This document shows positions 1-9,531 of a DNA stretch of 64,000 nt, in pieces. The notes below the pieces were generated by a model that ran no database searches, had not been told where the DNA came from, and was given only the letters and a program-made list of their open reading frames with translations. The stretch is from Mycolicibacterium llatzerense (GTDB lineage Bacteria; Actinomycetota; Actinomycetes; Mycobacteriales; Mycobacteriaceae), in the NCBI RefSeq assembly GCF_000878195.1, contig NZ_JXST01000015.1, positions 1 to 64,000 of the forward strand. Direction: 5' to 3'. The first letter of the stretch is position 1, and each line of letters starts with the position of its first letter. The position numbers and the translations under genes are program-made.

Positions 1-1563
1 GACTTCGTTGGTGACGGTGACCGTGCTGGGCGGCGGCTCGACCGGAGGCGGCGCAGGCGGCGGTGTCGGCGACTCGCTCATCGACGGCGGCGCGGTGGTC
101 GGCGGGGCGACCGGCTTGCGGTCGCCGGTCAACGCGATGGTCACGCCACCGACGGCGGCGATCGCCGCGAGGGCTGCGACGCCGAAGACGATGAGTGGCA
201 GCCGCTGCCAGGCCTTGGACGGTTCGGCGTCCACCGGCGCGGCCGGTGCCACGTACTGGGCGATCGCGCGGGTCGTCGTGGTGTCGCCGAAGGCGTCGTC
301 GCCGGTGTAGGGCAGCAGGTCGCCGCCACCGTCGGAATCCTCGGACCAGGCCAACGACGGGCCGGTGGCCTTGACCACGCGGTCGGCCGCCGTGTCGGCG
401 GGCAGCTCGAGGTCGGTGACGAGAGCGGCCGGCGCTGTGGCCGAGCCGCCGTCGACGGCGGCGGTCGGCGCGGTGCCACTGAGCAGCGCGGCGGGAGCCA
501 TCCCGGTCTGGGCGTCCGCGTCGGCGCCGTACACCGCGAACAGAGCCGCGCCCACCGCGGCATCCAGCGCGGGCTGCGGGGTTGTGACGAGAATGCCCGC
601 GGCACCACGTGCCGCGACATGTTCGGCGAGCCGCGTGCCAACCATCGGGATCCGGGCGCCGCCACCGACCGCGACCACCGAGCTGATGGCCTGCCAGGTA
701 ATCTTGTTGCGCTGCAACAGATCATCGAGCTCAGCCAGCACGCCGGACAGCGGTTCGTCCAACAGCCCGGTCAACTCGGCGCGGGTGATCTCGACGTCGC
801 CCTGGTGCTCCGGAATGTCGACCGGCACCGTGGCCGTCCCGGCCTCCGACAGGTGTTCTTTTGCCGCACAGCAGGATTCACGGAGTTTCTCCAGTGAACT
901 CACAGCTACGGTGCCCGCGGTATCCACTCCCCCGGAACCGCTGACCTGGGCGAGCACATGCGACAGCAGCAGCTGATCGACGGCCTCGCCGGAGAATTCG
1001 GTGTACCGCACGGTCTCGATGGGCTCGAACGATGAGTCCGCCGCGGCCAGCGTGATGCTGGTGCCGCCGCCACCGAAATCGAGCAATGCGGCGGTACCGG
1101 TGGCCGGCAGACCCGGGTTGGCGTGCAGAGCCGTCAGCGACGCCACCGCATCGGACACCAGCCGCGCCGGTACGCCGTTGGGCGCCAGACTCGGATTGGA
1201 TCGCATCACGGCCCGCATGGCCCGCAACGTCGCGGTATCCCAGTGCGCTGGAACGGAAATCGCCAGCTGCCCCGTCGGCGGCTCCCCGCCGGACGCCTCG
1301 ATCATGGCGTCCAGGGCCTCGGCGACCAGCTGATCGGCGTGATATGCCGTGCCGTCGGGCGCCACCATCGGCACCGGATCACCGACGCGTTCGACGAAGC
1401 CGCGGAGCGTCACTGCATCGTCGACGGCATCCGCGGGCAGCCCGACCTGCGGCGCGCGGTCGCGGAACAGGCTCAACACCGCGCGCCGCACCATGGGCGG
1501 TTCACCGACGCGCGCCGCGACCAGGTTGGTCGTCCCGATCGACAACCCCAGCTGGTGGCTCAT
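1..1563 (-). CDS. Hsp70/actin-fold ATPase with C-terminal membrane anchor (partial)
   Basis: Reading frame open from an ATG at 1563 to the window edge, so the 3' end is missing; about 520 residues are present. The N-terminus SIGTTNLVAARVG matches the Hsp70 phosphate-1 loop, LLDFGGGGTS the phosphate-2 loop, and VAVGGGARIPMVG the adenosine loop, so residues 1 to about 330 form an Hsp70-like ATPase fold. No DnaK-type substrate-binding domain follows. Instead there is an Ala/Asp-rich linker, one membrane helix near residues 451-475 (LPLIVFGVAALAAIAAVGG) and a Pro/Thr-rich tail. It is therefore probably a membrane-anchored sensor or scaffold rather than a classical chaperone. The function is not known to me. 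Confidence 0.85.
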   Translation of the reverse strand, partial: MSHQLGLSIGTTNLVAARVGEPPMVRRAVLSLFRDRAPQVGLPADAVDDAVTLRGFVERVGDPVPMVAPDGTAYHADQLVAEALDAMIEASGGEPPTGQLAISVPAHWDTATLRAMRAVMRSNPSLAPNGVPARLVSDAVASLTALHANPGLPATGTAALLDFGGGGTSITLAAADSSFEPIETVRYTEFSGEAVDQLLLSHVLAQVSGSGGVDTAGTVAVSSLEKLRESCCAAKEHLSEAGTATVPVDIPEHQGDVEITRAELTGLLDEPLSGVLAELDDLLQRNKITWQAISSVVAVGGGARIPMVGTRLAEHVAARGAAGILVTTPQPALDAAVGAALFAVYGADADAQTGMAPAALLSGTAPTAAVDGGSATAPAALVTDLELPADTAADRVVKATGPSLAWSEDSDGGGDLLPYTGDDAFGDTTTTRAIAQYVAPAAPVDAEPSKAWQRLPLIVFGVAALAAIAAVGGVTIALTGDRKPVAPPTTAPPSMSESPTPPPAPPPVEPPPSTVTVTNEV

Positions 1564-1784
1564 AACCCCACCACCCTAACGCGCGACCCTGTCAGCGCAG
1601 CTGGTGACACGTACGAACGGCGTTCTCGCAGATTACTTTTCGTCCGCTGTGCCCACCCTGTGGACCAAACCAGCTGAGCCTGTGCACCCGGTGTGCTGCC
1701 AGGTCCGACATGGGCGACGACGCGGCGAGGTCGCTCGAAAACTTGAATTTCAAGCTGAAAACCGTTACTGCTCTTCATATCTGA

Positions 1785-2435
1785 TTACTTGGCAACGGCG
1801 ATCAGCGCTCCCGGTTGCAGCCATCGCATGACCTTGACCAAGGTGACCTCGTCGATCGCCACACATCCGGCCGTCGGGCCGTCCCCGACGTGCACGAAGA
1901 ACGCGCCACCGTTACCGGGCGTCCGCTGCGGGTTGACGCCCATGACGACGGCGTACTTGTAGGGCGTGATGTCGAGGTTCTCGGTGCCACTTGCCGGGTC
2001 GGTATCGAAGCGGCACTGCGCTTGCTTGCAGACCTGCATGGTGTTGTAGGTGGGGCTCTTCATATCGCCGTCCCACCAGTGATCCGGTGTGGTCTGGACG
2101 TATTGCAGACCCGTCCCCGGGTTGGCCGCGGTACCGAACGCGAACGGCAGCGTGAAGATGCCCATCGGGGTCTGCAGGTTGCCGTCGTGGCTCTGCGGGA
2201 CCATGCCCTTCGAGCCGACATGCGCCGGGATGCCGGCGGCGACGGCGTCCCACCCCGCGGGCCCGCGCTGGTACACGTCCATCTTGGCCGACGAACCGCC
2301 CACGCCCACAACCGAAATCACCTGCGTGGCCGAACCCACCGAGTTGGCGAACCACGGCGTGACCACCGCGTTGCCGACCGGAGCCAGTGCCACCGCCAGC
2401 GCGGCAGCACACAGCAAAGCGAACAGTCGGCGCAC
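1785..2435 (-). CDS. Secreted YkuD-type L,D-transpeptidase family protein
   Basis: 216 residues from a GTG whose product starts VRRLFALLCAAALAVALAP, a signal peptide ending near GNAVVTP. The frame stays open far upstream, but that part overlaps the PAP2 gene and lacks a plausible start. The YkuD fold is indicated by MDVYQRG, the TPMGIF segment, and the active-site stretch HVGDGPTAGCVAIDE, with catalytic Cys after TAG and a His upstream. This variant of the family uses TAGC in place of SHGC. Such enzymes make 3-3 cross-links in, or attach proteins to, peptidoglycan outside the membrane; which of these is not shown by the sequence. It lies 47 bases downstream of the PAP2 gene on the same strand. 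Confidence 0.85.
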   Translation of the reverse strand: MRRLFALLCAAALAVALAPVGNAVVTPWFANSVGSATQVISVVGVGGSSAKMDVYQRGPAGWDAVAAGIPAHVGSKGMVPQSHDGNLQTPMGIFTLPFAFGTAANPGTGLQYVQTTPDHWWDGDMKSPTYNTMQVCKQAQCRFDTDPASGTENLDITPYKYAVVMGVNPQRTPGNGGAFFVHVGDGPTAGCVAIDEVTLVKVMRWLQPGALIAVAK

Positions 2436-2482
2436 CCGTCCATGGTCGAGAACGGTCCGATGGCTGGTCAAGCCAGGGCGGG

Positions 2483-3130
2483 TCAAGGTTTGGGCACGAT
2501 AGGGCTTCGGCTTGAAAACCCGCTGGGTGCAAGCAGTGGCAGGCACACCAGGAACCACACGCTGCCCAGCAACCACCCCGCGAGGACATCCGTCGGGTTG
2601 TGCACGTTGAGCACCACCCGACTCACCCCGACGACCACCACGATCACCGCGCAGAGCACCTCGATCAGCCGGAGGCGGGCCACCTGAGCCATCTGGAACA
2701 CCGCGCACAGCCCCAGCGCACCGGCCATGGTGCCCAGGGCATGCCCGGACGGGAACGACCAGGACGGTTCGTGCGCCAGCGCGGTCAGCGGCCGTGCTCG
2801 TTGCGCGATGTCCTTGGCGACCTCGGTCACCAACCCCGACAGCACGACCGCGACCAGTAGGAAGATCGCGGTGCGCCGCTGCCGCCGGGCCAGCGCGACG
2901 AACGCGACCAGCACGGCAGTGATCTGAAAGGTCCACGGACCGAATACGAAGGACAGCCATCGCCAGCCCAGCACCCAGCCGGGGTGCGTCACGCCGTAAC
3001 GGTGCGCGGGTTCGAGCAGCGACTCGTCGAGCGTCGTCACCCATGACCACTGCGCGACCCAGCCCACCCACAGCAGGGCGTAGCCGATCGCGGCCGCGGC
3101 TACGATCAGCCAGCGGTTGCGGTTCGTCAC
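2483..3130 (-). CDS. PAP2-superfamily membrane phosphatase
   Basis: 215 residues from a GTG at 3130, chosen because AAGGAG lies four bases upstream; the longer open frame to 3265 has a basic, unconvincing N-terminus. The three PAP2 signature motifs are present: KDIAQRARP (Kx6RP), PSGH, and SRVVLNVHNPTD (SRx5Hx3D). Five or six hydrophobic helices flank them. Members dephosphorylate lipid pyrophosphates or phosphatidic acid at the outer face of the membrane; undecaprenyl or polyprenyl pyrophosphate is a likely substrate but is inferred. It is divergent from the permease gene at 3228, so a short shared promoter region lies at 3131-3227. Confidence 0.9.
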   Translation of the reverse strand: MTNRNRWLIVAAAAIGYALLWVGWVAQWSWVTTLDESLLEPAHRYGVTHPGWVLGWRWLSFVFGPWTFQITAVLVAFVALARRQRRTAIFLLVAVVLSGLVTEVAKDIAQRARPLTALAHEPSWSFPSGHALGTMAGALGLCAVFQMAQVARLRLIEVLCAVIVVVVGVSRVVLNVHNPTDVLAGWLLGSVWFLVCLPLLAPSGFSSRSPIVPKP

Positions 3131-3227
3131 GGGTCTCCTTCTAGTTCTGTTTCTGACGAGAAATTCGCTACGGGCCGGAACATATTTGTCACGGCCACGA
3201 AACAAACTGACCATAGCTTCGCTAACC

Positions 3228-4892
3228 ATGACCCAAGACCTCAGCCAGGAGCCGTCGCCGGCCACAGCTGTACCCGAAGTCGATCAGGACCGGTTGACCG
3301 CGACGCGAGAGACCTTGGAGGACTACACCCTTCGATTCGCACCGCGCAGCTACCGGAAATGGTCGACGCGCGTGGTCGGAATCTCGGCGTTGGGTGGCAT
3401 CGCCTACCTGGCCGACTTCGCGATCGGTGCCAACATCGGCATCTCGTACGGCACCACCAATGCGCTCGCCGGAATCGCGATCTTCGCGGTCGTCATCCTG
3501 CTGACCGGGTTTCCCGTGGCCTACTACTCGGCCCGCTACAACATCGACCTGGATCTGGTGACCCGCGGCAGCGGCTTCGGCTACTACGGCTCGGTGGTCA
3601 CGAACGTCATCTTCGCGACGTTCACGTTCATCTTCTTCGCGCTCGAAGGGTCGATCATGGCCCAGGGCCTCAAACTGGGCCTGGGCGTACCGCTGTGGCT
3701 CGGCTACGCGGCGTCGACGCTGGTGATCTTCCCGCTGGTCATCTACGGCATGAAGGTGCTCTCGACACTGCAGGTGTGGACCACCCCGCTGTGGCTGGTC
3801 CTGATGGTCCTGCCGTTCGGCTACCTGCTGATCTCGCACCCCGAATCGATCCACGACTTCTTCGCCTACCAGGGCGCCAACGGGGCGCAGGGCTTCGACA
3901 TGGGTTCGACGCTGCTGGCTGCCGGTGTGTGTCTGTCGCTGATCGCCCAGATCGCCGAGCAGAACGACTACCTGCGGTTCATGCCGCCGAAGACGCCGGA
4001 GAACAAGCGGTCGTGGTGGACCTGGATGATCCTGGCCGGCCCGGGCTGGGTGTTCTTCGGAGCCATCAAGCAGATCATCGGCCTGTTCCTGGCCGTCTAC
4101 CTGATCGGGCACGTCGCCGACAGCGCCGGCGTCGCCAACCAGCCGGTGCACCAGTTCCTGGAGATCTACGACAACTTCCTGCCCAAGTGGCTGGCGCTGA
4201 CCCTGGCCGTGATCCTCGTGGTCATCAGCCAGATCAAGATCAACGTCACCAACGCCTACTCGGGCTCGCTGGCCTGGACCAACTCCTACACCCGCGTCAC
4301 CAACCACTACCCGGGCCGGATCGTGTTCCTCGGCGTCAACCTGCTGATCGCGCTGGTGCTGATGGAAGCCAACATGTTCGACTTCCTGAACACCATCCTC
4401 GGCTTCTACGCCAACTGCGGTATGGCCTGGATCGTGGTCGTGGCCAGCGACATCGCGATCAACAAGTTCCTGCTCAAGCTCTCGCCGATGCAGCCCGAAT
4501 TCCGCCGCGGCATGCTCTACGCCTTCAACCCGGTCGGATTCGGATCCATGCTGATCGCGGCGGGTCTGTCGGTGATCGCGTTCTTCGGCGGGCTGGGTGA
4601 GGCCCTGCGGCCGTACTCGCCGCTGGTGGCGATCGTGCTGGGCCTGGTGCTGCCGCCGATCATCGCCATCGCGACCAAGGGCAAGTACTACCTGCGCCGC
4701 ACCGACGACGGCATCGACCTGCCAATGTACGACGAGTACGGCAACCCGTCCGACGCGCACCTGCTGTGCCAGAACTGCCACCACGAGTACGAGCGGCCGG
4801 ACATGCTGGCCTCGCCCCAGGGCGGCTACATCTGCTCGCTGTGCCTGGCGACCGACAAGACCGGAGAGCACGTCCTGCCTGCGCAGACCTGA
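3228..4892 (+). CDS. NCS1-type purine/cytosine permease with C-terminal zinc-ribbon-like tail
   Basis: 554 residues from ATG 3228 (MTQDLSQEPSP); an upstream in-frame start at 3117 would overlap the divergent gene. The core resembles the NCS1 purine-cytosine permease family: RFAPRSYRKWSTRVVGIS near the N-terminus and about twelve hydrophobic helices. It would import a nucleobase or related heterocycle with a cation; the substrate cannot be read from the sequence. After the last helix, residues about 510-545 carry LLCQNCHHEYERP and ICSLCLATD, a Cx2C-x18-Cx2C arrangement typical of a zinc ribbon. That tail is not a normal part of NCS1 carriers and should face the cytoplasm. Confidence 0.85.
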   Translation: MTQDLSQEPSPATAVPEVDQDRLTATRETLEDYTLRFAPRSYRKWSTRVVGISALGGIAYLADFAIGANIGISYGTTNALAGIAIFAVVILLTGFPVAYYSARYNIDLDLVTRGSGFGYYGSVVTNVIFATFTFIFFALEGSIMAQGLKLGLGVPLWLGYAASTLVIFPLVIYGMKVLSTLQVWTTPLWLVLMVLPFGYLLISHPESIHDFFAYQGANGAQGFDMGSTLLAAGVCLSLIAQIAEQNDYLRFMPPKTPENKRSWWTWMILAGPGWVFFGAIKQIIGLFLAVYLIGHVADSAGVANQPVHQFLEIYDNFLPKWLALTLAVILVVISQIKINVTNAYSGSLAWTNSYTRVTNHYPGRIVFLGVNLLIALVLMEANMFDFLNTILGFYANCGMAWIVVVASDIAINKFLLKLSPMQPEFRRGMLYAFNPVGFGSMLIAAGLSVIAFFGGLGEALRPYSPLVAIVLGLVLPPIIAIATKGKYYLRRTDDGIDLPMYDEYGNPSDAHLLCQNCHHEYERPDMLASPQGGYICSLCLATDKTGEHVLPAQT

Positions 4893-4908
4893 CGGCGACA
4901 CGGCCACG

Positions 4909-4950
4909 AACGGCGCCGAGGGGGACAACACGTCCACGCTCGGCGCCGTT
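4909..4950 (+). terminator. Inverted repeat, probable terminator after the permease gene
   Basis: AACGGCGCCGAG at 4909-4920 is a perfect inverted match to CTCGGCGCCGTT at 4939-4950, giving a 12-bp stem and an 18-base loop directly after the permease stop. There is no long U-tract, which is usual in mycobacteria. Confidence 0.55.
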
Positions 4951-4989
4951 TCGCGTGGTGGATTCACCCCCGAGGCCTACGCTGAAGGC

Positions 4990-5475
4990 ATGCCCGTTCT
5001 GCTGCGGAAGATGCTCGGCATCGGAAACGTGCCCGACGACATCCGCGAGCAACTCCAGGCCGAGGGCGTCCTGCACGTGGCCGAGTTCGTGCCGGTGACC
5101 TTCCGGTTCTCCGGCCACATCCCCGGCAAGGTCGCCAAGAGCACCCTCCGCAGCCTGGTCGGCGCGCTGATCGTGACGGAGAAACGCCTCATCGGCACGC
5201 TGTCGTCGGCCCCCAAGAAGGCCGTCAAGACCGTCAACCACCCGTGGGACGCGCCGGCCGGGACCATGGTCCAGGCCGAACTGGACGACTCCGGGCTACT
5301 GCTGGACGCCACGGACATCTCCGACATCGACCCGACTTTCGAGGGCTCGATGTCGCTGCGCTACAAGACCCCTCTGCCGGCCGAGGTGCTGGCGGCACTG
5401 CCGGCGCGCAAGTTCACGTTCGACGTCCCTAGCAAGTACGTCTACCTCGCCTGTGGGATGCCCACCACCACCTGA
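4990..5475 (+). CDS. Conserved-looking hypothetical protein, 161 aa
   Basis: Starts at ATG 4990 ([22 protein letters not shown]) and ends 26 bases before the Nudix gene. It has no signal peptide or membrane helix. The sequence is a mix of beta-prone stretches ([24 protein letters not shown]) and reads as a compact soluble domain. The stretch [15 protein letters not shown] resembles the start of PH-like or GRAM-like bacterial domains (a residue run VTEKRL is common there), but that is only a suggestion. The codon usage matches its neighbours, so it is likely expressed. Confidence 0.65.
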   Translation: MPVLLRKMLGIGNVPDDIREQLQAEGVLHVAEFVPVTFRFSGHIPGKVAKSTLRSLVGALIVTEKRLIGTLSSAPKKAVKTVNHPWDAPAGTMVQAELDDSGLLLDATDISDIDPTFEGSMSLRYKTPLPAEVLAALPARKFTFDVPSKYVYLACGMPTTT

Positions 5476-5501
5476 GCTGGCCGGGGCGTAGCGTCGGGCC
5501 G

Positions 5502-6221
5502 ATGACGATCCGGTACGACGAAGCGCTGCGCGAGCAGGTCGGGACGCACCTGGCCGGTCACCGGCGGCGAGTGGTCGACGACCCGAGCAAGCGCCACGCC
5601 GCGGTGGCCATCGTGCTGGTGGACTCGGAACCCGGCGAGGACCGCATCGACCCGGCTCCGGTCGACGAATGGATCGGCGGGCGGCCACTGCCCGACCAGA
5701 ATCTGGACGGCCGCATGGTCGACGTCGCCGGCGGCGCGGCGTTTCTGTTGTGCCGCAGGACCTCCCGGTTGAACTCCCACTCCGCCCAGTGGGCGCTGCC
5801 CGGCGGGCGCCTCGATCCCGGCGAAACAGTGGTGGACGCGGCGCTGCGGGAGCTGCACGAGGAGGTCGGCATCAAGTTGTCCGACGAGTCTGTACTGGGC
5901 CTGCTGGACGACTACCCGACCCGCTCCGGATACGTCATCACGCCGGTGGTGCTGTGGGGTGGCGGCCGCCTGGACCCGCAGCCCTCCCCGGACGAGGTGG
6001 TGGCCGTGTACCGGGTCGGGCTGCACCAGTTGCAACGGCCGGACTCGCCGCGGTTCATCACGATCCCGGAAAGCGAGCGGCCGGTGGTGCAGATTCCGCT
6101 GGGCAACGACCTCATCCACGCGCCCACGGGTGCGGTCCTGCTGCAGATGCGCTGGCTCGGCCTGGAAGGGCGGCCCGACCGCGTGGACGAGCTCGAGCAG
6201 CCGGTGTTCGCCTGGCGGTGA
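5502..6221 (+). CDS. Nudix hydrolase
   Basis: 239 residues from ATG 5502. The Nudix box is complete: [20 protein letters not shown] continues with EVG, matching Gx5Ex7REUxEExGU, near residues 108-130. The motif coordinates magnesium for hydrolysis of a nucleoside diphosphate linked to another group. The preceding [23 protein letters not shown] is similar to CoA-pyrophosphatase-type members, so CoA or a derivative is a reasonable guess for the substrate but is not proven. There is no signal peptide. The following sulfatase frame touches its stop but its real start is about 135 bases downstream. Confidence 0.88.
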   Translation: MTIRYDEALREQVGTHLAGHRRRVVDDPSKRHAAVAIVLVDSEPGEDRIDPAPVDEWIGGRPLPDQNLDGRMVDVAGGAAFLLCRRTSRLNSHSAQWALPGGRLDPGETVVDAALRELHEEVGIKLSDESVLGLLDDYPTRSGYVITPVVLWGGGRLDPQPSPDEVVAVYRVGLHQLQRPDSPRFITIPESERPVVQIPLGNDLIHAPTGAVLLQMRWLGLEGRPDRVDELEQPVFAWR

Positions 6222-6356
6222 GTGACTTGTGCACGTCTGGTGACGCTGGCCGTTACGGGACATGCACAAATCGCGCAGCGTAAAACCCTTGTCCAACAAT
6301 CCAACACAGGGTGGCATGGCTGGTTCGGCAGCAGAATCGTAGGAGGTGGCCGACTC

Positions 6357-7730
6357 GTGTCCCAATCGCCGGGCCAGAACGTACTTTTCGTGCACTGGCA
6401 CGACCTCGGGCGCTATCTCGGCGCATACGGCCGCCCTGATGTCAGCAGCCCCCGGCTGGACCAACTGGCCGCCGAAGGCATCCTGTTCACCCGGGCCCAC
6501 GCCACCGCCCCGCTGTGCTCGCCGTCGCGCGGTTCCATCTTCACCGGGCGCTACCCACAGAGCAACGGGCTGGTCGGGCTGGCGCACCACGGCTGGGAAT
6601 ACCACGCCGGCGTCCAGACGCTACCCCAGCTGCTCTCCGAATCCGGTTGGCACACAGCACTGTTCGGCATGCAGCACGAGACGTCGTTCCCGTCGCGGCT
6701 GGGTTTCGACGAGTTCGACGTGTCGAATTCCTACTGCGAGTACGTCGTCGAACAGGCCCTGCGGTGGCTCAGCGAGCCACCCCAGAAACCATTCCTGCTC
6801 ACCACCGGGTTCTTCGAGACCCACCGGCCGTACCCGCGGGAACGTTACGAACCCGCGGCGAGCGACACCGTCACCGTCCCCGACTACCTGCCCGACACCG
6901 ACGCCATCCGCGACGACCTGGCCGAGTTCTACGGGTCCATCGCCGTCGCCGATGCGGCGGTGGGCCGACTGCTGGACGCACTGGAGGCGGAGGGTCTGGA
7001 CCGCAGCACCTGGGTGGTGTTCCTCACCGATCACGGGCCGGCTCTGCCGCGGGCCAAGTCGACGCTGTACGACGCCGGGACCGGGATCGCGATGATCGTG
7101 CGGCCACCGCGGGATGCGCAAATCGAGCCGCGCGTCTACGACGAACTGTTCAGCGGAGTGGATCTGCTGCCCACGCTGCTCGATCTGCTCGGCGTGCCGG
7201 TTCCGGTTGAGGTGGAAGGGCTTTCACACGCGCAGGCGCTGGTCCGCACGGCGACGGGCCCCGAAATCCGCACCGAGGTTTACACCGCCAAGACGTATCA
7301 CGACTCGTTCGACCCTATTCGCGCAGTGCGAACAAAAGACTTCAGTTACATCGAGAACTATGCTTCACGTCCGTTGTTGGACCTACCGTGGGACATCGCC
7401 GACAGCCCACCCGGCCGGGCAGTGCAGCCGGCCATTTCAGACCCACGTCCGGCCCGTGAGCTGTACGACCTACACGCCGACCCCACCGAGCGGCACAACC
7501 TGCTTCTCGACGTGCAGCCCGAATATCATGCAGTGGCAGCGCAATTGGCACTCAAGCTCAACACCTGGCGGCAGCAGACGGGCGACGTCATACCCTCTGA
7601 TTTCACCGGAACACAGATCTCGAACCGTTTCACCGGGACCTATCTGAGCCTCCATGGGCGCCCCGCCCCGAGCCGGTCCGCAGCGGCGTCCGACCGCGGA
7701 ATCAACCCGGATTCAACCTCGCAAGATTAA
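6357..7730 (+). CDS. Arylsulfatase-type sulfatase
   Basis: 457 residues from GTG 6357, preceded by AGGAGGT at 6341-6347; the frame is open back to 6222, but the upstream part has no family similarity. The sulfatase signature [14 protein letters not shown] near residues 55-70 supplies the Cys that is converted to formylglycine. [14 protein letters not shown] and [10 protein letters not shown] carry metal-binding residues. No signal peptide is seen, suggesting a cytoplasmic enzyme that releases sulfate from a sulfate ester. It lies just upstream of stf0 in the same direction, as the sulfatase Rv0296c lies beside Rv0295c in M. tuberculosis. It may recycle or edit the sulfated product. Confidence 0.9.
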   Translation: MSQSPGQNVLFVHWHDLGRYLGAYGRPDVSSPRLDQLAAEGILFTRAHATAPLCSPSRGSIFTGRYPQSNGLVGLAHHGWEYHAGVQTLPQLLSESGWHTALFGMQHETSFPSRLGFDEFDVSNSYCEYVVEQALRWLSEPPQKPFLLTTGFFETHRPYPRERYEPAASDTVTVPDYLPDTDAIRDDLAEFYGSIAVADAAVGRLLDALEAEGLDRSTWVVFLTDHGPALPRAKSTLYDAGTGIAMIVRPPRDAQIEPRVYDELFSGVDLLPTLLDLLGVPVPVEVEGLSHAQALVRTATGPEIRTEVYTAKTYHDSFDPIRAVRTKDFSYIENYASRPLLDLPWDIADSPPGRAVQPAISDPRPARELYDLHADPTERHNLLLDVQPEYHAVAAQLALKLNTWRQQTGDVIPSDFTGTQISNRFTGTYLSLHGRPAPSRSAAASDRGINPDSTSQD

Positions 7731-7792
7731 TACTCAGTGTGCGAAAAATCCCCTTCTGCAAGGGATTTCGACGCAAGCTAGGCTCTTGCGCC

Positions 7793-8593
7793 ATGACAGC
7801 ATCGACGGCCTATCTGGTCCTCGCATCACAGCGCAGCGGCAGCACGCTGCTGGTTGAGTCGTTGCGCGCCACCGGTGTGGCCGGCGAACCGCAGGAGTTC
7901 TTTCAGTACCTGCCACACACCAGCATGTCGCCGCAGCCACGGGAATGGTTCGCCGACACAGAGGACGAATCGATCCTGCGGCTGCTCGATCCACTGATCG
8001 ACGGCAGGCCCGAACTGGCGCCCGCGACGATCTGGCGTGACTACATCCAGACCGCCGGCCGCACGCCCAACGGCATCTGGGGCGGCAAGCTCATGTGGAA
8101 CCAGACCGCACAGCTGCAACGTCGGGCCGCGGATCTGCCGGACCGCTCCGGTGACGGGCTGCTGGCTGCCATCCGCGACGTCGTCGGCTCCGATCCGGTC
8201 CTGATCCACATCCACCGGCCCGACGTGGTGTCTCAGGCGGTCTCGTTCTGGCGGGCGGTGCAGACCCGCGTGTGGCGAGGCCGCCCGGACCCGGTGCGCG
8301 ACGCCCGCGCCGAGTACCACGCCGGAGCCATCGCGCACGTCGTACGGATGCTGCGGGCCCAGGAAGAGGGCTGGCAGAAATGGTTCCTCGACGAGAACGT
8401 CAACCGGATCGAAGTGCCCTATCCGGTGTTGTGGCGCAACCTGACCGAGGTCGTCGGCGACGTGCTCGAGGCGCTCGGCCAGGACCGCAGGCTCGCACCG
8501 AGACCGGTGCTGGAACGTCAGGCCGATCAGCGTTCGGACGAATGGGTGGAGCGCTACCGCGCCGAAGCCGAACAGGAAGGACTGCCGGTATGA
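7793..8593 (+). CDS. stf0: Stf0-type trehalose 2-sulfotransferase
   Basis: 266 residues from ATG 7793. The PAPS-binding 5'-phosphosulfate loop is [17 protein letters not shown] near residues 12-28, followed by [21 protein letters not shown] and [19 protein letters not shown] are conserved in the Stf0 family. The enzyme transfers sulfate from PAPS to the 2-position of trehalose, the first step toward sulfated trehalose glycolipids. The stop overlaps the start of cysD in an ATGA, so translation is probably coupled. Species with Stf0 but without the sulfolipid-1 lipid assembly genes do exist, and none of those genes is in this window, so the final product here is unknown. Confidence 0.93.
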   Translation: MTASTAYLVLASQRSGSTLLVESLRATGVAGEPQEFFQYLPHTSMSPQPREWFADTEDESILRLLDPLIDGRPELAPATIWRDYIQTAGRTPNGIWGGKLMWNQTAQLQRRAADLPDRSGDGLLAAIRDVVGSDPVLIHIHRPDVVSQAVSFWRAVQTRVWRGRPDPVRDARAEYHAGAIAHVVRMLRAQEEGWQKWFLDENVNRIEVPYPVLWRNLTEVVGDVLEALGQDRRLAPRPVLERQADQRSDEWVERYRAEAEQEGLPV

Positions 8594-9531
8594 GCACCGC
8601 AAGTATCCATGTCGACGAGCTCCGGCTGCTCGAGGCCGAGGCCGTACACATCATCCGCGAGGTGGTCGCCGAGCTGGAACGCCCGGTGCTGCTGTTCTCG
8701 GCGGGCAAGGACTCGATCGTGCTACTCCGGTTGGCGGAGAAGGCTTTCCGGAGCCGGAAGGCCGGCGACATCGGATTCAGCCCCGGGCCTCTACCTTTTC
8801 CTATTCTGCACGTCGACACCGGCCACAACTTCCCGGAGGTCATCGACTTCCGGGATCGCCGCACCACCGGAGTCGGGCACAAGCTGCTCGTCGGGTCGGT
8901 ACAGGAGAGCATCGACACCGGACGGGTGGCCGATCCCGGGCCGGGGGCGTCACGCAACCGGCAGCAGACCCGCACCTTGCTCGACGCGCTCGAAGCCGGC
9001 GGCTTCGACGCCGCGTTCGGCGGGGCCCGCCGCGACGAGGAACGCGCCCGCGCCAAAGAGCGCATCCTGAGCTTCCGCGACGAGTTCGGCCAGTGGGACC
9101 CGCGTGCGCAGCGGCCCGAGCCGTGGTCGCTCTACAACGGCCGTATCCGCCGGGGCGAGCAGGTCCGCGTGTTCCCGCTCTCCAACTGGACCGAGCTGGA
9201 CATCTGGCGCTACATCGAGCTGGAAGGCCTTGAGCTGCCGTCGATTTACTTCGCCCACGAACGCGAGGTGTTCGAGCGCGACGGCATCCTGCTCGCGGTG
9301 TCGGAGTACACCCAACCGACCGGCGACGAGACCGCTGCCGTCGAATGGGTGCGCTATCGCACCGTCGGCGACCTCACCATCACCGGCGCCGTGCGGTCGA
9401 AAGCCGTTGACATCGCGAGCGTGATCGACGAAATCTCCGCTGCCACAGTGTCGGAACGCGGCGAGACCCGCGCCGACGACCGGACGTCCGTGGCGGCAAT
9501 GGAAGACCGCAAGCGAGAGGGCTACTTCTGA
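8590..9531 (+). CDS. cysD: Sulfate adenylyltransferase subunit 2 (CysD)
   Basis: 313 residues from ATG 8590, overlapping the stf0 stop by four bases. The PP-loop motif [20 protein letters not shown] lies near residue 35, and [34 protein letters not shown] and the C-terminal KREGYF are CysD hallmarks. With the CysN GTPase it forms ATP sulfurylase and makes adenosine 5'-phosphosulfate from sulfate and ATP. Its length equals that of usual CysD proteins. Being tightly coupled to both stf0 and cysNC suggests that the sulfate activation made here feeds sulfation. It may also serve, or duplicate, general cysteine synthesis. Confidence 0.96.
   Translation: MSTASIHVDELRLLEAEAVHIIREVVAELERPVLLFSAGKDSIVLLRLAEKAFRSRKAGDIGFSPGPLPFPILHVDTGHNFPEVIDFRDRRTTGVGHKLLVGSVQESIDTGRVADPGPGASRNRQQTRTLLDALEAGGFDAAFGGARRDEERARAKERILSFRDEFGQWDPRAQRPEPWSLYNGRIRRGEQVRVFPLSNWTELDIWRYIELEGLELPSIYFAHEREVFERDGILLAVSEYTQPTGDETAAVEWVRYRTVGDLTITGAVRSKAVDIASVIDEISAATVSERGETRADDRTSVAAMEDRKREGYF

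Noticed and set aside
2436..3071. Upstream extension of the YkuD-type gene
   Set aside because: It would lie completely across the PAP2 gene, and a signal peptide starts at the GTG at 2435.
3222..4967. 581-codon open frame on the - strand opposite the permease gene
   Set aside because: Composition-driven antisense frame (Gln/Arg/Asp/Val-rich); the permease on the + strand has full membrane helices.
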